Below, in pieces: positions 1 to 10,367 of a DNA stretch of 58,861 bases. Position 1 is the first letter of the stretch. Each line of letters begins with the position of its first letter. Where the stretch lies: NCBI GenBank assembly GCA_020638495.1, contig JACKIN010000005.1, positions 240,001 to 298,861 on the forward strand, in the 5' to 3' direction. The translations under genes were made by a program, and so were the position numbers. The stretch is from Geminicoccaceae bacterium. GTDB lineage: Bacteria > Pseudomonadota > Alphaproteobacteria > Geminicoccales > Geminicoccaceae. A model generated the notes under the pieces. That model had not been told where the DNA came from. It saw only the letters and a list, made by a program, of their open reading frames with translations, and made no database searches.

Positions 1-2224
<2,224 letters not shown>

Positions 2225-2457
2225 GAAGCTGCCCCCTCCAGAGCGCCGAGCCCAACCATGCCAGCAGCCATCACCCGAGCCCGACAGGCGAAAGCCTGAA
2301 AGTAGAAGGGGCCGTAGGCCATGCGACCAACCGCCTTCGACCAGGATAAAACCCGGACCGGCAGGTCTTGTCCCCAACAAAAAAATAGCCCGTTGGTCCC
2401 CCTTGATCGGACGGCCCATTTCCACTTTCAGAAGCAGGCTGGCCCGACCTCTGATCG
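2225..2457 (+). other. 23S-5S internal transcribed spacer with a 14-bp direct repeat
   Basis: This spacer between 23S and 5S has no tRNA and no convincing coding sequence. It holds TGATCGGACGGCCC at 2404-2417. The same 14 bases recur at 2452-2465, where they run into the 5' strand of 5S helix I. The repeat may mark an rRNA processing site or a partial duplication of the 5S leader. Confidence 0.7.
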
Positions 2458-2576
2458 GACGGCCCGGTGATCACAGCCGTAGAACCACCCGGAACTCCAT
2501 TCTGAACTCCCGGCCGTGAAAACCCCTGTGCGCCTATGGTACTGCGAGCCCACCTGGAGAGTTTGTCGTCGCCGTG
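2458..2576 (+). rRNA. rrf: 5S ribosomal RNA (divergent)
   Basis: It sits where 5S is expected, after 23S and before tRNA-fMet. Typical 5S words are present: CACCCGG, GAACTC, GGCCGTGAAA, ATGGTACTGCG and TGGAGAGT. The ends are set by helix I pairing of ACGGC (2459-2463) with GCCGT (2571-2575). Compared with usual alphaproteobacterial 5S, the CCATCCCGAACTCGG segment has extra bases and several loops differ. The copy may therefore be degenerate, or the consensus sequence here may be poor. Confidence 0.8.
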
Positions 2577-2728
2577 CCTTCCAATCGGGGGAAACAAACC
2601 TTGCTCTTCATGATACCTTTCACCCTCGATCGTTGCTTCTACCTCCGGCCTGGGCTCGAGATCAAAGGGCGGACGGCACCGGCCCTGAGCAGCGCAACAC
2701 GCGACAGACCGATGACCCTTCCAACACC

Positions 2729-2805
<77 letters not shown>

Positions 2806-2820
2806 GACACACCAAAAGCC

Positions 2821-2851
2821 AAGGGCCGCCCCCGAAAAGGGGGCGGCCCTT
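2821..2851 (+). terminator. Hairpin terminator of the rRNA operon
   Basis: A perfect 13-bp stem (2821-2833 with 2839-2851) is closed by the loop GAAAA, 15 nt after the tRNA CCA. It has no long T tract, which is common in GC-rich genomes. It lies between the rrn operon and the convergent AraC-type gene and could serve both. Confidence 0.8.
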
Positions 2852-2891
2852 CGCGTTCGGACAGATGAAAAACCAGCAGCCCCTCGGCCCC

Positions 2892-4004
2892 TCAATGCGC
2901 GGGGGCGCCAGCCGGGAACGCCAGGTCGAGAAAGCCGCGGTGGAATGGCGAGCTGTCGGGCGCCCGGGGCAGCGGCGGGTCCTGGCGGGCGGCCCGCTCG
3001 CGCACCTCGCCGGGCGAGGCGCCGAAGGCGGCACGAAACGTGCGGTTGAAGGCAGCCGGCGAATGGAATCCCGCCCGCTCGGCGAGCCGGGCGATCGGGA
3101 CATGGGCCTGCCCGAGGTTGCACAGGGCAGCATGCACCGCCTCCAGCCGCAGGCGGCGCACATACGCGGCAACGCCGCCCTGATCCTCGAGCAGCCGGTA
3201 GAGCGTCGCGCGCGAGACGCCGGCGAGAGCGGCGATGCGCGAGGGGTCGAGGCGGGCGGACGCAAGGCTGGCGCGAATCGTCCGCTCGACCCGCAATCGC
3301 GCCGCAAGCGGGCTCTCGCGCGCCGCGCCATGACGCCCGGCGAAGGTCGCGGCGATCATCGTCTGGGTGGTGTGGGCGAGGGCCGGCAGATCGCTCTCCA
3401 GCGCCTCGGGCAGCCGCCTGGCGAGCGACAGGAGGAAGTCGGCGAGCAGCGCCGCCTCGACCCCGCCCACCGGCCCGCGTGGCATGGCCGCCAGACCGGC
3501 CTCGATCTCGGGGCAGGTGCCGGGGGGCACCACCAGCATGACCCAGCGGTCGGCCGACCACTCGTCCTCGTAGGCCTCGTTCAGCCGCTCGACCACCAGC
3601 TCGCCGGGAGCGCTCCGGAAGGCACGCTCACCGGACCGGGAGCGAACGACGCCCTGGGCCGAGACCCGCAGCAGCCAATGGTCCAGATCGTCGCGCCGCA
3701 GGTGCGCCGCGCTGCGAACGAGGCGCATGGCCGACGTCTCGTTGACCGCCACCGTGAAGTCGCCGAGCTGCCAAAAGCGCGACCGGCCCGAAAAGCCGGC
3801 TCCCCTGGCCACGATGACCTCGTTGAGCTGGCCGAACTGCTCCCGCCATGCCTCGAACGCGAGCTCGGCGGGGAACGTGTCGGTGGCGAAGCTGATGACG
3901 GGTCGAGCGCGCCCGTCCTGCTGCCCGGGATCGTTGCGGGCCCCGGCCGCCGTCTGCCGCGCCTCCGGCAATAGCCCCGTCGCCGGCGCTCGCCTGTCTG
4001 ACAT
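2892..4004 (-). CDS. AraC family transcriptional regulator
   Basis: About 370 residues: an N-terminal sensing region of the AraC_binding_2 kind (from ISFATDTFPAELAFEAWREQF) and a C-terminal AraC DNA-binding domain with two helix-turn-helix units. Unit 1 is around IAALAGVSRATLYRLL and unit 2 around IARLAERAGFHSPAAFNRTF, ending in the typical GASPGEVR. The ATG at 4004 is preferred because homologous N-termini begin shortly before the ISFATD segment. The frame stays open upstream to a TTG at 4148 without a good ribosome site. It lies 157 bp downstream of the SLC13 symporter on the same strand and may regulate it or respond to its substrate. The ligand is unknown. Confidence 0.88.
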   Translation of the reverse strand: MSDRRAPATGLLPEARQTAAGARNDPGQQDGRARPVISFATDTFPAELAFEAWREQFGQLNEVIVARGAGFSGRSRFWQLGDFTVAVNETSAMRLVRSAAHLRRDDLDHWLLRVSAQGVVRSRSGERAFRSAPGELVVERLNEAYEDEWSADRWVMLVVPPGTCPEIEAGLAAMPRGPVGGVEAALLADFLLSLARRLPEALESDLPALAHTTQTMIAATFAGRHGAARESPLAARLRVERTIRASLASARLDPSRIAALAGVSRATLYRLLEDQGGVAAYVRRLRLEAVHAALCNLGQAHVPIARLAERAGFHSPAAFNRTFRAAFGASPGEVRERAARQDPPLPRAPDSSPFHRGFLDLAFPAGAPAH

Positions 4005-4161
4005 CCCTGTTGCCGCCCAGCCGCCCGAGTTTGCCGTCTTTCGTCGGCACCCCTGCCTTCTGCGCAGGTTGCGGGGCGCCATTAGCGCTATTTTGGTGCA
4101 CTGACAAGACCAGGCGGGGAGCGGACCGGGCTGCGCGACGAGCCGCAATGGCGCGCCCGGG

Positions 4162-5979
4162 TCACAGCGGTGCCGCGTCGAACCGCCACCAGAGCGGGAC
4201 GATCAGCACGCAGACCACGAGCCACCAGAGGAGGATCGGCAAGCCGTACTTCCAGTAGTCGCCGAACGTGTAGCCGCCAGGGCCCACGACCATCAGGTTC
4301 ACCGGGGTCGCCATGGGCGTGAGGAGGGCGGCGTGCGCGCCGACGGTGACCGCGATGATCATCGGCATGGCGGAGACCCCCATCTCGGGGCCGCTGGCCA
4401 CGGCGACCGGCAGCATGACGAGGGCCGTGGCGGTGTTGCTCATCACCTGCGTCAGGATGGCCGTGACGGCGAACAGGCCGGCCAGCACGGCGAGCGGGCC
4501 GGCCCAGCCGATCAGCAGGATCAAGCCGTCGGCGATGTCCTGGGCGAGCCCGCTCTGGGTCATGGCGCCGGCGAGCGGGATCATGCCGCCGACCAGGATG
4601 CAGGTGTTCCAGTCCACCCCGCGCCACATCTGCGGCACGGTCAGCACGCCGAGCACCACCATCAGCCCGGCGCATATCACGGCCGTGATGGCCGAAGGGA
4701 AGGGGGCCGTGACCAGGAGGACGACCAGCAGCAGGAGCACGCCGAGCGCCTGCCAGGCCCGGTGGCCGAGCGGGATCGCCTGGCGACGCACCAGCTCCGG
4801 CGAGTGGACGGCGAGGACGCGCGGGTCGGCGAGGCGCTGGTCGAAGGCGGCCCAGGTACCCTGCAGCAGCAAGGTGTCGCCGGCCGCGATGGTGACCGGC
4901 TCGATGCCCAGATCCTCGCCGCCACGCTGGATCGCCAGGATCATCAGATCCCCGCTCGGCGTCGCCATGCCGGGGAACGCCGTCTCGCCGATGAAGCCCG
5001 AGCGCGGCGGGATGACGACCTCGGCGAGGCCGGAGCCGCGGTTGAAGAGGGTCTGCGCCGCGTCGCCCGCCGCCTCGCGGATCGCCAGCCCGAGGTCGCC
5101 GGCGAGGCGGCCGGCCCAGTCGGCATCGCCACGCACGAGCAGGCTGTCGCCGGCGGCCAGGCTGTCGCGCGTCGAGACCCCGCCGCTCGCGTCCTCGATC
5201 GCGACGAAGGCGAGCCCCGGATAGCGGGCGAGGTCGACGGCAGAGCGCGGCTGGCCGACGAGCGGCGAGGTCTCGCGCAGGCGCAGCCGGTGCAGGCCGT
5301 CCTCCAGCCGATACTGCTCGACCAGGGTCGCGGCATGGCTGCTGAAATCGGCCGGCAGGTTCAGCCCGTCGCGGTGCGGCAGGAGGAATCGCTGGGTCAG
5401 GTACATGATCGCCAGCGAGCCGATCATGATCGGCAGGCCCGCCACCGCGTACTCGAAGAAGCCGATCCCGCCATAGCCCGCGTCGCGCGCGGCGTCGTAG
5501 GCGATGACGTTGAGCGGCGCGCCGATCAGGGTCAGCATCGTGCCGGCGTGCGCCCCGAAGCACATCGGCAGGAGCAGCTGCGAGGTCGGCACGCCGAGGC
5601 GGATGGCGACGATCACCGCCACCGGCAGGAGCGCCGCGACCGTGGCGTTGACGCTGATGATCGCACAGAAGATCGCGGCCATCAGCATCACCAGCAGGAG
5701 AGCGAGGCTCTTGCTGCCCCCCGCTGTCTCGACCAGCTTCTGCCCGGCCCAGGTGGTGACCCCCGCCGCCTCGAGCCCGGCGGCGACGACGAAGAGGCCG
5801 GCGATGAGGATGACCGTGGGATCGCCCAGGCCCGCCAGCGCCTGGCTGGCCGTGATCACGCCGGTGGCGAACAGCGCCAGCGAGACGCCGACGCCGACGA
5901 TCACCGCCGGCACCCTGTTCCAGATGAAGAGGGCCAGGGCCGCCGGGATGATCAGCGCCACGATGGCGGCGTCGGACAT
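4162..5979 (-). CDS. SLC13/DASS-type sodium-anion symporter with two RCK_C domains
   Basis: 605 residues. A first membrane block (about 1-200) and a second (about 400-600) flank a cytosolic insert of two TrkA_C/RCK_C domains (about 225-395). Each membrane half carries the sodium and carboxylate/sulfate site motif of the family, SVNATVAALLPV at 109-120 and MSNTATALVMLPV in the second half. This architecture is that of bacterial transporters annotated as SLC13 permeases for sulfate, sulfonates or dicarboxylates; the substrate cannot be read here. A GAGAGG ribosome site precedes the ATG. The gene is divergent from the pta-pfl operon across 280 bp, so it may import an anion used by that pathway, coupled to sodium. 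Confidence 0.9.
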   Translation of the reverse strand: MSDAAIVALIIPAALALFIWNRVPAVIVGVGVSLALFATGVITASQALAGLGDPTVILIAGLFVVAAGLEAAGVTTWAGQKLVETAGGSKSLALLLVMLMAAIFCAIISVNATVAALLPVAVIVAIRLGVPTSQLLLPMCFGAHAGTMLTLIGAPLNVIAYDAARDAGYGGIGFFEYAVAGLPIMIGSLAIMYLTQRFLLPHRDGLNLPADFSSHAATLVEQYRLEDGLHRLRLRETSPLVGQPRSAVDLARYPGLAFVAIEDASGGVSTRDSLAAGDSLLVRGDADWAGRLAGDLGLAIREAAGDAAQTLFNRGSGLAEVVIPPRSGFIGETAFPGMATPSGDLMILAIQRGGEDLGIEPVTIAAGDTLLLQGTWAAFDQRLADPRVLAVHSPELVRRQAIPLGHRAWQALGVLLLLVVLLVTAPFPSAITAVICAGLMVVLGVLTVPQMWRGVDWNTCILVGGMIPLAGAMTQSGLAQDIADGLILLIGWAGPLAVLAGLFAVTAILTQVMSNTATALVMLPVAVASGPEMGVSAMPMIIAVTVGAHAALLTPMATPVNLMVVGPGGYTFGDYWKYGLPILLWWLVVCVLIVPLWWRFDAAPL

Positions 5980-6097
5980 GGTGCCTCTCGCGAAGTTGCG
6001 CCGGACGATCGGGTGGCGCGGCAGCTAGGCCCGCGCGCGCCGACCTTCACGTCTTTTTTCGCGGTCGGGCAAGTGGCCAGTGCGGCCGCCCCGGGCC

Positions 6098-6141
6098 GTT
6101 CCTTTGCAGCGCGTTCTGATCGAGACGGCGCGCAAAGGAAC
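6098..6141. promoter_or_regulatory. 44-bp inverted repeat upstream of the pta operon
   Basis: GTTCCTTTGC (6098-6107) and GCAAAGGAAC (6132-6141) are perfect 10-bp inverted arms. They extend inward by GCGC/GCGC with one bulged A, around a 15-nt loop. The repeat lies between the divergent symporter (start 5979) and pta (start about 6260). It could be an operator for divergent control or a leader hairpin. It does not resemble an FNR box. Confidence 0.45.
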
Positions 6142-6259
6142 GCCGTCGAAGGGCTCTGGCAAAAGCCCCGGTCGCGCGCCACGATCGGCGTCCTGGAATT
6201 CCCCGCGAGCGGCGGGGCGTGGCGCCGGGCGCGCCGGCGAAGGGGCGAAAGGGGGCTTG

Positions 6260-7198
6260 TTGGCCGATCTCGAGCGCAGGGCTTACGCCCGTCTGATCGC
6301 GGCCGTGGCCGCGGTGCCGCCGTCACCGACGGCCGTGGCCCACCCGTGCGACGAGTCTTCCCTCGCCGGCGCCGTGCAGGCGGCCGAGATGGGCATCATC
6401 CTGCCCATCCTCGTCGGGCCGCGGGCCAGGATCGAGGCCGCGGCCGGCGCTGCCGGCGTCGATCTCGCGCCGTACGAGATCGTCGACGCGGCGCACAGCC
6501 ACGACGCGGCGGCCAAGGCGGTGGCCCTGGTGCGCGAGGGCCGGGCCGAGACCCTGATGAAGGGCTCGCTCTCGACCGACGAGCTCCTGGGCGCCGTGGT
6601 CAGCCGCAGCGACGGGCTCCGCACCGAGCGCCGCCTGTCGCATTGCTTCATCATGGACGTGCCCGGCTATGGCCGGCCGCTGATCATCACCGATGCGGCC
6701 ATCAACATCCTGCCGACGCTGGAGGAGAAGGTCGACATCACGCAGAACGCCATCGACCTGGCCCACTCGCTCGGCATCCCCGAGCCCAAGGTGGCGATCC
6801 TTTCGGCGACCGAGAAGGTGAACCCGAAGCTGGGGACCACGGTCGAGGCCGCGGCCTTGTGCAAGATGGCCGATCGCGGCCAGATCACCGGCGGGCTGCT
6901 CGAAGGCCCGCTCGCCCTCGACAACGCCATCAGCCCCGAAGCCGCGAGGCTCAAGGGCATCGGCGGGCCCGTCGCGGGGCATGCCGACATCCTGGTGGCC
7001 CCCGACCTCGAGGCCGGCAACATGCTGGCCAAGAGCCTGGGCTTCCTGATCGACGCCGACAGCGCCGGGATCGTGCTCGGCGCGCGCGTGCCGATCACGC
7101 TCACCAGCCGCGCCGACAGCGTGCAGAGCCGGCTCGCCTCGGCAGCCGTCTCCGCCCTCGTGGCGCATCGCCGCAAGACCGCAACCCCGCTTCGATGA
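6260..7198 (+). CDS. pta: Phosphate acetyl/butyryltransferase (PTA_PTB family)
   Basis: About 312 residues of the short phosphate acetyl/butyryltransferase fold, which converts acetyl-CoA and phosphate to acetyl phosphate and CoA in the cytosol. Typical segments are MKGSLSTDELLGAVV, the HCFIMDVPGYGRPLIITDAAIN block, KVAILSATEKVNPK and the C-terminal ADILVAPDLEAGNMLAKSL. The start is a TTG at 6260 (or the adjacent 6257) behind AAAGGGGG; a longer N-terminus from 6080 reads as low-complexity arginine/glycine and is unlikely. It heads an 11-gene operon and is followed after 22 nt by pyruvate formate-lyase, so it should turn PFL-derived acetyl-CoA into acetyl phosphate. No acetate kinase is in the window. 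Confidence 0.88.
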   Translation: MADLERRAYARLIAAVAAVPPSPTAVAHPCDESSLAGAVQAAEMGIILPILVGPRARIEAAAGAAGVDLAPYEIVDAAHSHDAAAKAVALVREGRAETLMKGSLSTDELLGAVVSRSDGLRTERRLSHCFIMDVPGYGRPLIITDAAINILPTLEEKVDITQNAIDLAHSLGIPEPKVAILSATEKVNPKLGTTVEAAALCKMADRGQITGGLLEGPLALDNAISPEAARLKGIGGPVAGHADILVAPDLEAGNMLAKSLGFLIDADSAGIVLGARVPITLTSRADSVQSRLASAAVSALVAHRRKTATPLR

Positions 7199-7220
7199 GC
7201 CTGCTCCTGGAGACCCGGCG

Positions 7221-9476
7221 ATGACCTTTCACCACCGCCCCGAGCGCCCGGGCTTCGCCGAGGCGTGGCGCGGCTTCGAGCCGGGCCTCTGGTGCGACCG
7301 CGTCGACACCCGTGACTTCATCCAGCGCAACGTCGAGCCCTACCTGGGCGACGCCGGGTTCCTCGCGGGCGCCACGCCGCGGACGCAGAAGGTCTGGGAG
7401 GCCCTCACGCCGCTCCTCGCCGAGGAGCGCAGGAAGGGCGTGCTCGACGTCAGCCAGGAGCCGTCGAGCATCATCGCCCACGGGCCGGGCTACATCGACA
7501 AGGAGCTCGAGCTGATCGTGGGGCTCCAGACCGACGCCCCGCTCAAGCGCGCGATCATGCCGAGCGGCGGCTGGCGGGTGGTGGCCGACAGCCTCGAGGC
7601 CTACGGCTTCGAGCCGGACCCGGCGGTGGCCAGGATCTTCACCACCTACCGCAAGACCCACAATGACGGCGTGTTCAGCGCCTACACGCCGGAAATCCTC
7701 AAATGCCGCCGCTCCGGCGTCATCACCGGCCTGCCGGACGCCTATGGCCGCGGCCGGATCATCGGCGACTATCGCAGGCTGGCGCTCTACGGCCTCGATT
7801 TCCTGATCGAGGACAAGGAGCGGGAGAAGGCCGAGCTCGACTCCCGCCATGCGACCGAGGAGATCATCCGGCTGCGCGAGGAGCTGACCGAGCAGCTCGG
7901 GTCGCTGCGCCAGATCCGGGTCATGGCCGAGCGCTACGGCTACGACGTCGCCGGCCCCGCCAGGACCGGCCGCGAGGCGGTGCAGTGGCTCTATTTCGCG
8001 TTCCTCGCCGCGATCAAGGAGCAGAACGGCGCGGCGATGTCCGTGGGCCGGATCACCACCTTCCTCGACATCTATCTCGAGCGGGACATCCGCGAGGGAA
8101 CCCTGGACGAGGCCGGCGCCCAGGAGCTGATCGACGATCTGGTGATCAAGTTCCGCATCGTCCGCTTCCTGCGCACGCCTGCCTACAACGAGCTCTTCTC
8201 GGGCGATCCGACCTGGGTCACCGACTATATCGGCGGCATGGGCGACGACGGGCGCGCGCTGGTGACGAGGACCAGCTTCCGCATCCTCCAGACCCTCTAC
8301 AACCTGGGCCCGGCGCCCGAGCCCAACCTCACCGTCGGCTGGTCGACACGCCTGCCCGACGGCTTCAAGTCCTTCGCCGCCAGGTGCTCGATCGACACCT
8401 CCTCGATCCAGTACATGAACGACGACCTGATGCGGCCGAAATGGGGCGACGACGCCTCGATCGCCTGCTGCGTCTCCGGCATGGCGACCGGCAAGCAGAT
8501 GCAGTTCTTCGGTGCCCGGGTGAACCTGCTCAAGGCGCTGCTGTTCGCGATCAACGGTGGCCGGGACGAGATCTCGGGCGCCCAGGTCGGCCCGCCATTG
8601 GCGCCGATCACCGCCGACGTGCTCGACTACGACGAGGTGATGGCGCGCTTCGACGTCATGGCCGAATGGCTGGCGCGCACCTACGTCAACGCGCTCAACA
8701 TCATCCACTACATGCACGACAAGTACTGCTACGAAGCGGCGCTCATGGCGTTCCACGACCGCGACGTGCTGAGGACCATGGCCTGCGGCCTCGCCGGCCT
8801 GTCGCACACCGCCGACAGCCTGTCGGCGATGAAATACGCGAGGGTGCGGGCGATCCGCGACGATCGCGGCCTCGTCGTCGACTACGCCGTCGAAGGCGAG
8901 TTCCCGAGATACGGCAACAACAGCGACCGGGCGGACGCCATCGCGGTGATGCTGACCCGCATGCTGATGGACAAGATCCGCAACCACCCGACCTATCGCG
9001 ACGCCCTGCACACCCAGTCCATCCTGACCATCACCTCGAACGTCGTCTACGGCAAGCAGACCGGCAACAGCCCGGACGGCCGCCGCAGCGGCGAGCCCTT
9101 CGCGCCCGGCGCCAACCCCTCCAATGGCGCGGACACCCGCGGGGCGCTCGCCGCCATGATGTCGGTGGCCAAGCTGCCCTATGACGATGCCCTCGACGGC
9201 ATCTCGCTCACCATCTCGGTGGTCCCCACCTCGCTCGGCTCGGCCGAGGAGCGGATCGCCAAGGCGGTGGGCGGCCTCGACGCCTATTTCGGCTCGAACG
9301 GGTTTCACGTGAACCTGAACGTCCTGAATCGCGACACGCTGCGCGAGGCCATGGAGCGACCCGAGGACTTCCCGCAGCTCACCATCCGCGTCTCGGGCTA
9401 TGCCGTGAACTTCGTCAAGCTGACGAAGGAGCAGCAGCTCGATGTCCTGAACCGCACCTTCCACGGCAAATTCTGA
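7221..9476 (+). CDS. pflB: Pyruvate formate-lyase (formate C-acetyltransferase)
   Basis: 751 residues, close to the 760 of E. coli PflB. The adjacent catalytic cysteines are C416-C417 (SIACCVSGM) and the glycyl-radical site is G726 in RVSGYAVNF, 25 residues from the C-terminus. The enzyme splits pyruvate with CoA to acetyl-CoA and formate without oxygen. The Cys-Cys pair separates PFL from related glycyl radical enzymes such as isethionate lyase and choline lyase, which have one active-site Cys. The gene starts at an ATG behind CTGGAG. The activase follows after 4 nt and Pta precedes it, a complete pyruvate-to-acetyl-phosphate module. The radical form is oxygen-sensitive, so expression is presumably anaerobic. 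Confidence 0.96.
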   Translation: MTFHHRPERPGFAEAWRGFEPGLWCDRVDTRDFIQRNVEPYLGDAGFLAGATPRTQKVWEALTPLLAEERRKGVLDVSQEPSSIIAHGPGYIDKELELIVGLQTDAPLKRAIMPSGGWRVVADSLEAYGFEPDPAVARIFTTYRKTHNDGVFSAYTPEILKCRRSGVITGLPDAYGRGRIIGDYRRLALYGLDFLIEDKEREKAELDSRHATEEIIRLREELTEQLGSLRQIRVMAERYGYDVAGPARTGREAVQWLYFAFLAAIKEQNGAAMSVGRITTFLDIYLERDIREGTLDEAGAQELIDDLVIKFRIVRFLRTPAYNELFSGDPTWVTDYIGGMGDDGRALVTRTSFRILQTLYNLGPAPEPNLTVGWSTRLPDGFKSFAARCSIDTSSIQYMNDDLMRPKWGDDASIACCVSGMATGKQMQFFGARVNLLKALLFAINGGRDEISGAQVGPPLAPITADVLDYDEVMARFDVMAEWLARTYVNALNIIHYMHDKYCYEAALMAFHDRDVLRTMACGLAGLSHTADSLSAMKYARVRAIRDDRGLVVDYAVEGEFPRYGNNSDRADAIAVMLTRMLMDKIRNHPTYRDALHTQSILTITSNVVYGKQTGNSPDGRRSGEPFAPGANPSNGADTRGALAAMMSVAKLPYDDALDGISLTISVVPTSLGSAEERIAKAVGGLDAYFGSNGFHVNLNVLNRDTLREAMERPEDFPQLTIRVSGYAVNFVKLTKEQQLDVLNRTFHGKF

Positions 9477-9480
9477 CGCG

Positions 9481-10329
9481 ATGAGCGAGCTCATCGGCAG
9501 CCGCTACGAGCTGCGCCGCACGCGCACCGGCGCCGTCGAGGCGAAGGGCCGCGACTATGCGGAGGTGTTCCCGGAGGATCTGGAAGCCGAGGCCGACGAG
9601 GAGGTCGGCGGCTACGTCCACTCGATCGAGGTGGGCAGCACCGTCGACGGGCCGGGCATCCGCTTCGTCCTCTTCCTCACCGGCTGCCCCTTGCGCTGCC
9701 AGTACTGTCACAACCCCGACACCTGGCACAAGCGCAACGGCAAGCGGTACACGCTCGGCCGCATCACCCGCGAGATCGGCAAGTACGCCAAGGTGCTGAA
9801 GCTGTCGAAGGGCGGGCTCACCGTCTCCGGCGGCGAGCCCACCATGCAGCCGCGCTTCCTGCGCCGCGTCATGCAGGCGACGAAAGCCATGGGCGTGCAC
9901 ACCTGCCTCGACACCTCGGGCCGCCTGGGCCGCAATTTGACGGATGCGGACCTGGCCGACATCGACCTCCAGTTGCTCGACATCAAGTCGGGCGACCCCG
10001 CGACCTACGAGCGGGTCACCGGCCATCCGCTGCAGCCGACGCTGGACTATGCCCGGCGGCTCTCCGATCTCGGCCGGCCGCTCTGGGTCCGCTTCGTCCT
10101 GGTCCCCGGCCTCACCGACGACCCGGACAACGTCGCCAGGGTGGCCGACATCTGCGCCGGCCTCGAGCCGCTCGAGCGGGTCGAGATCCTGCGCTTTCAC
10201 CAGATGGGCAAGGCCAAGTACGAGACGCTCGGCATCCCCTACCCGCTCGCCGATGCCGAGCCGCCGTCGCCCGAGCTCACCGAGCGGGTGCGCGCGCAAT
10301 TCAGGGAACGTGGCCTCACCGTCTACTGA
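9481..10329 (+). CDS. pflA: Pyruvate formate-lyase activating enzyme (radical SAM)
   Basis: 282 residues. The radical SAM cluster motif CX3CX2C is at C69, C73 and C76 (FLTGCPLRCQYCHNPDTW), followed by VSGGEPTMQ and by DTSGRLG and LLDIKS strands typical of PflA. The enzyme uses a 4Fe-4S cluster and S-adenosylmethionine to make the glycyl radical on PflB. It lacks the extra ferredoxin-like cluster insert found in activases of many other glycyl radical enzymes, which supports PFL as partner. The N-terminus is about 40 residues longer than E. coli PflA and rich in acidic residues. The gene lies 4 nt after pflB. Confidence 0.95.
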   Translation: MSELIGSRYELRRTRTGAVEAKGRDYAEVFPEDLEAEADEEVGGYVHSIEVGSTVDGPGIRFVLFLTGCPLRCQYCHNPDTWHKRNGKRYTLGRITREIGKYAKVLKLSKGGLTVSGGEPTMQPRFLRRVMQATKAMGVHTCLDTSGRLGRNLTDADLADIDLQLLDIKSGDPATYERVTGHPLQPTLDYARRLSDLGRPLWVRFVLVPGLTDDPDNVARVADICAGLEPLERVEILRFHQMGKAKYETLGIPYPLADAEPPSPELTERVRAQFRERGLTVY

Positions 10330-10367
10330 GCCGCCGCGGCGGCCGCAGACAATCAGGGAACGACAGC

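Noticed and set aside
4333..7224. A 963-codon open frame on the plus strand across the symporter gene and pta
   Set aside because: It is antisense to the SLC13-type gene and then out of frame with pta. The translation is low-complexity Arg/Gly/Asp-rich, typical of shadow frames in GC-rich DNA.
7221..9476. Isethionate or other sulfonate lyase (because of the nearby SLC13 transporter)
   Set aside because: The adjacent C416-C417 pair and the RVSGYAVNF glycyl loop are those of pyruvate formate-lyase, and the activase lacks the extra ferredoxin domain of those systems.
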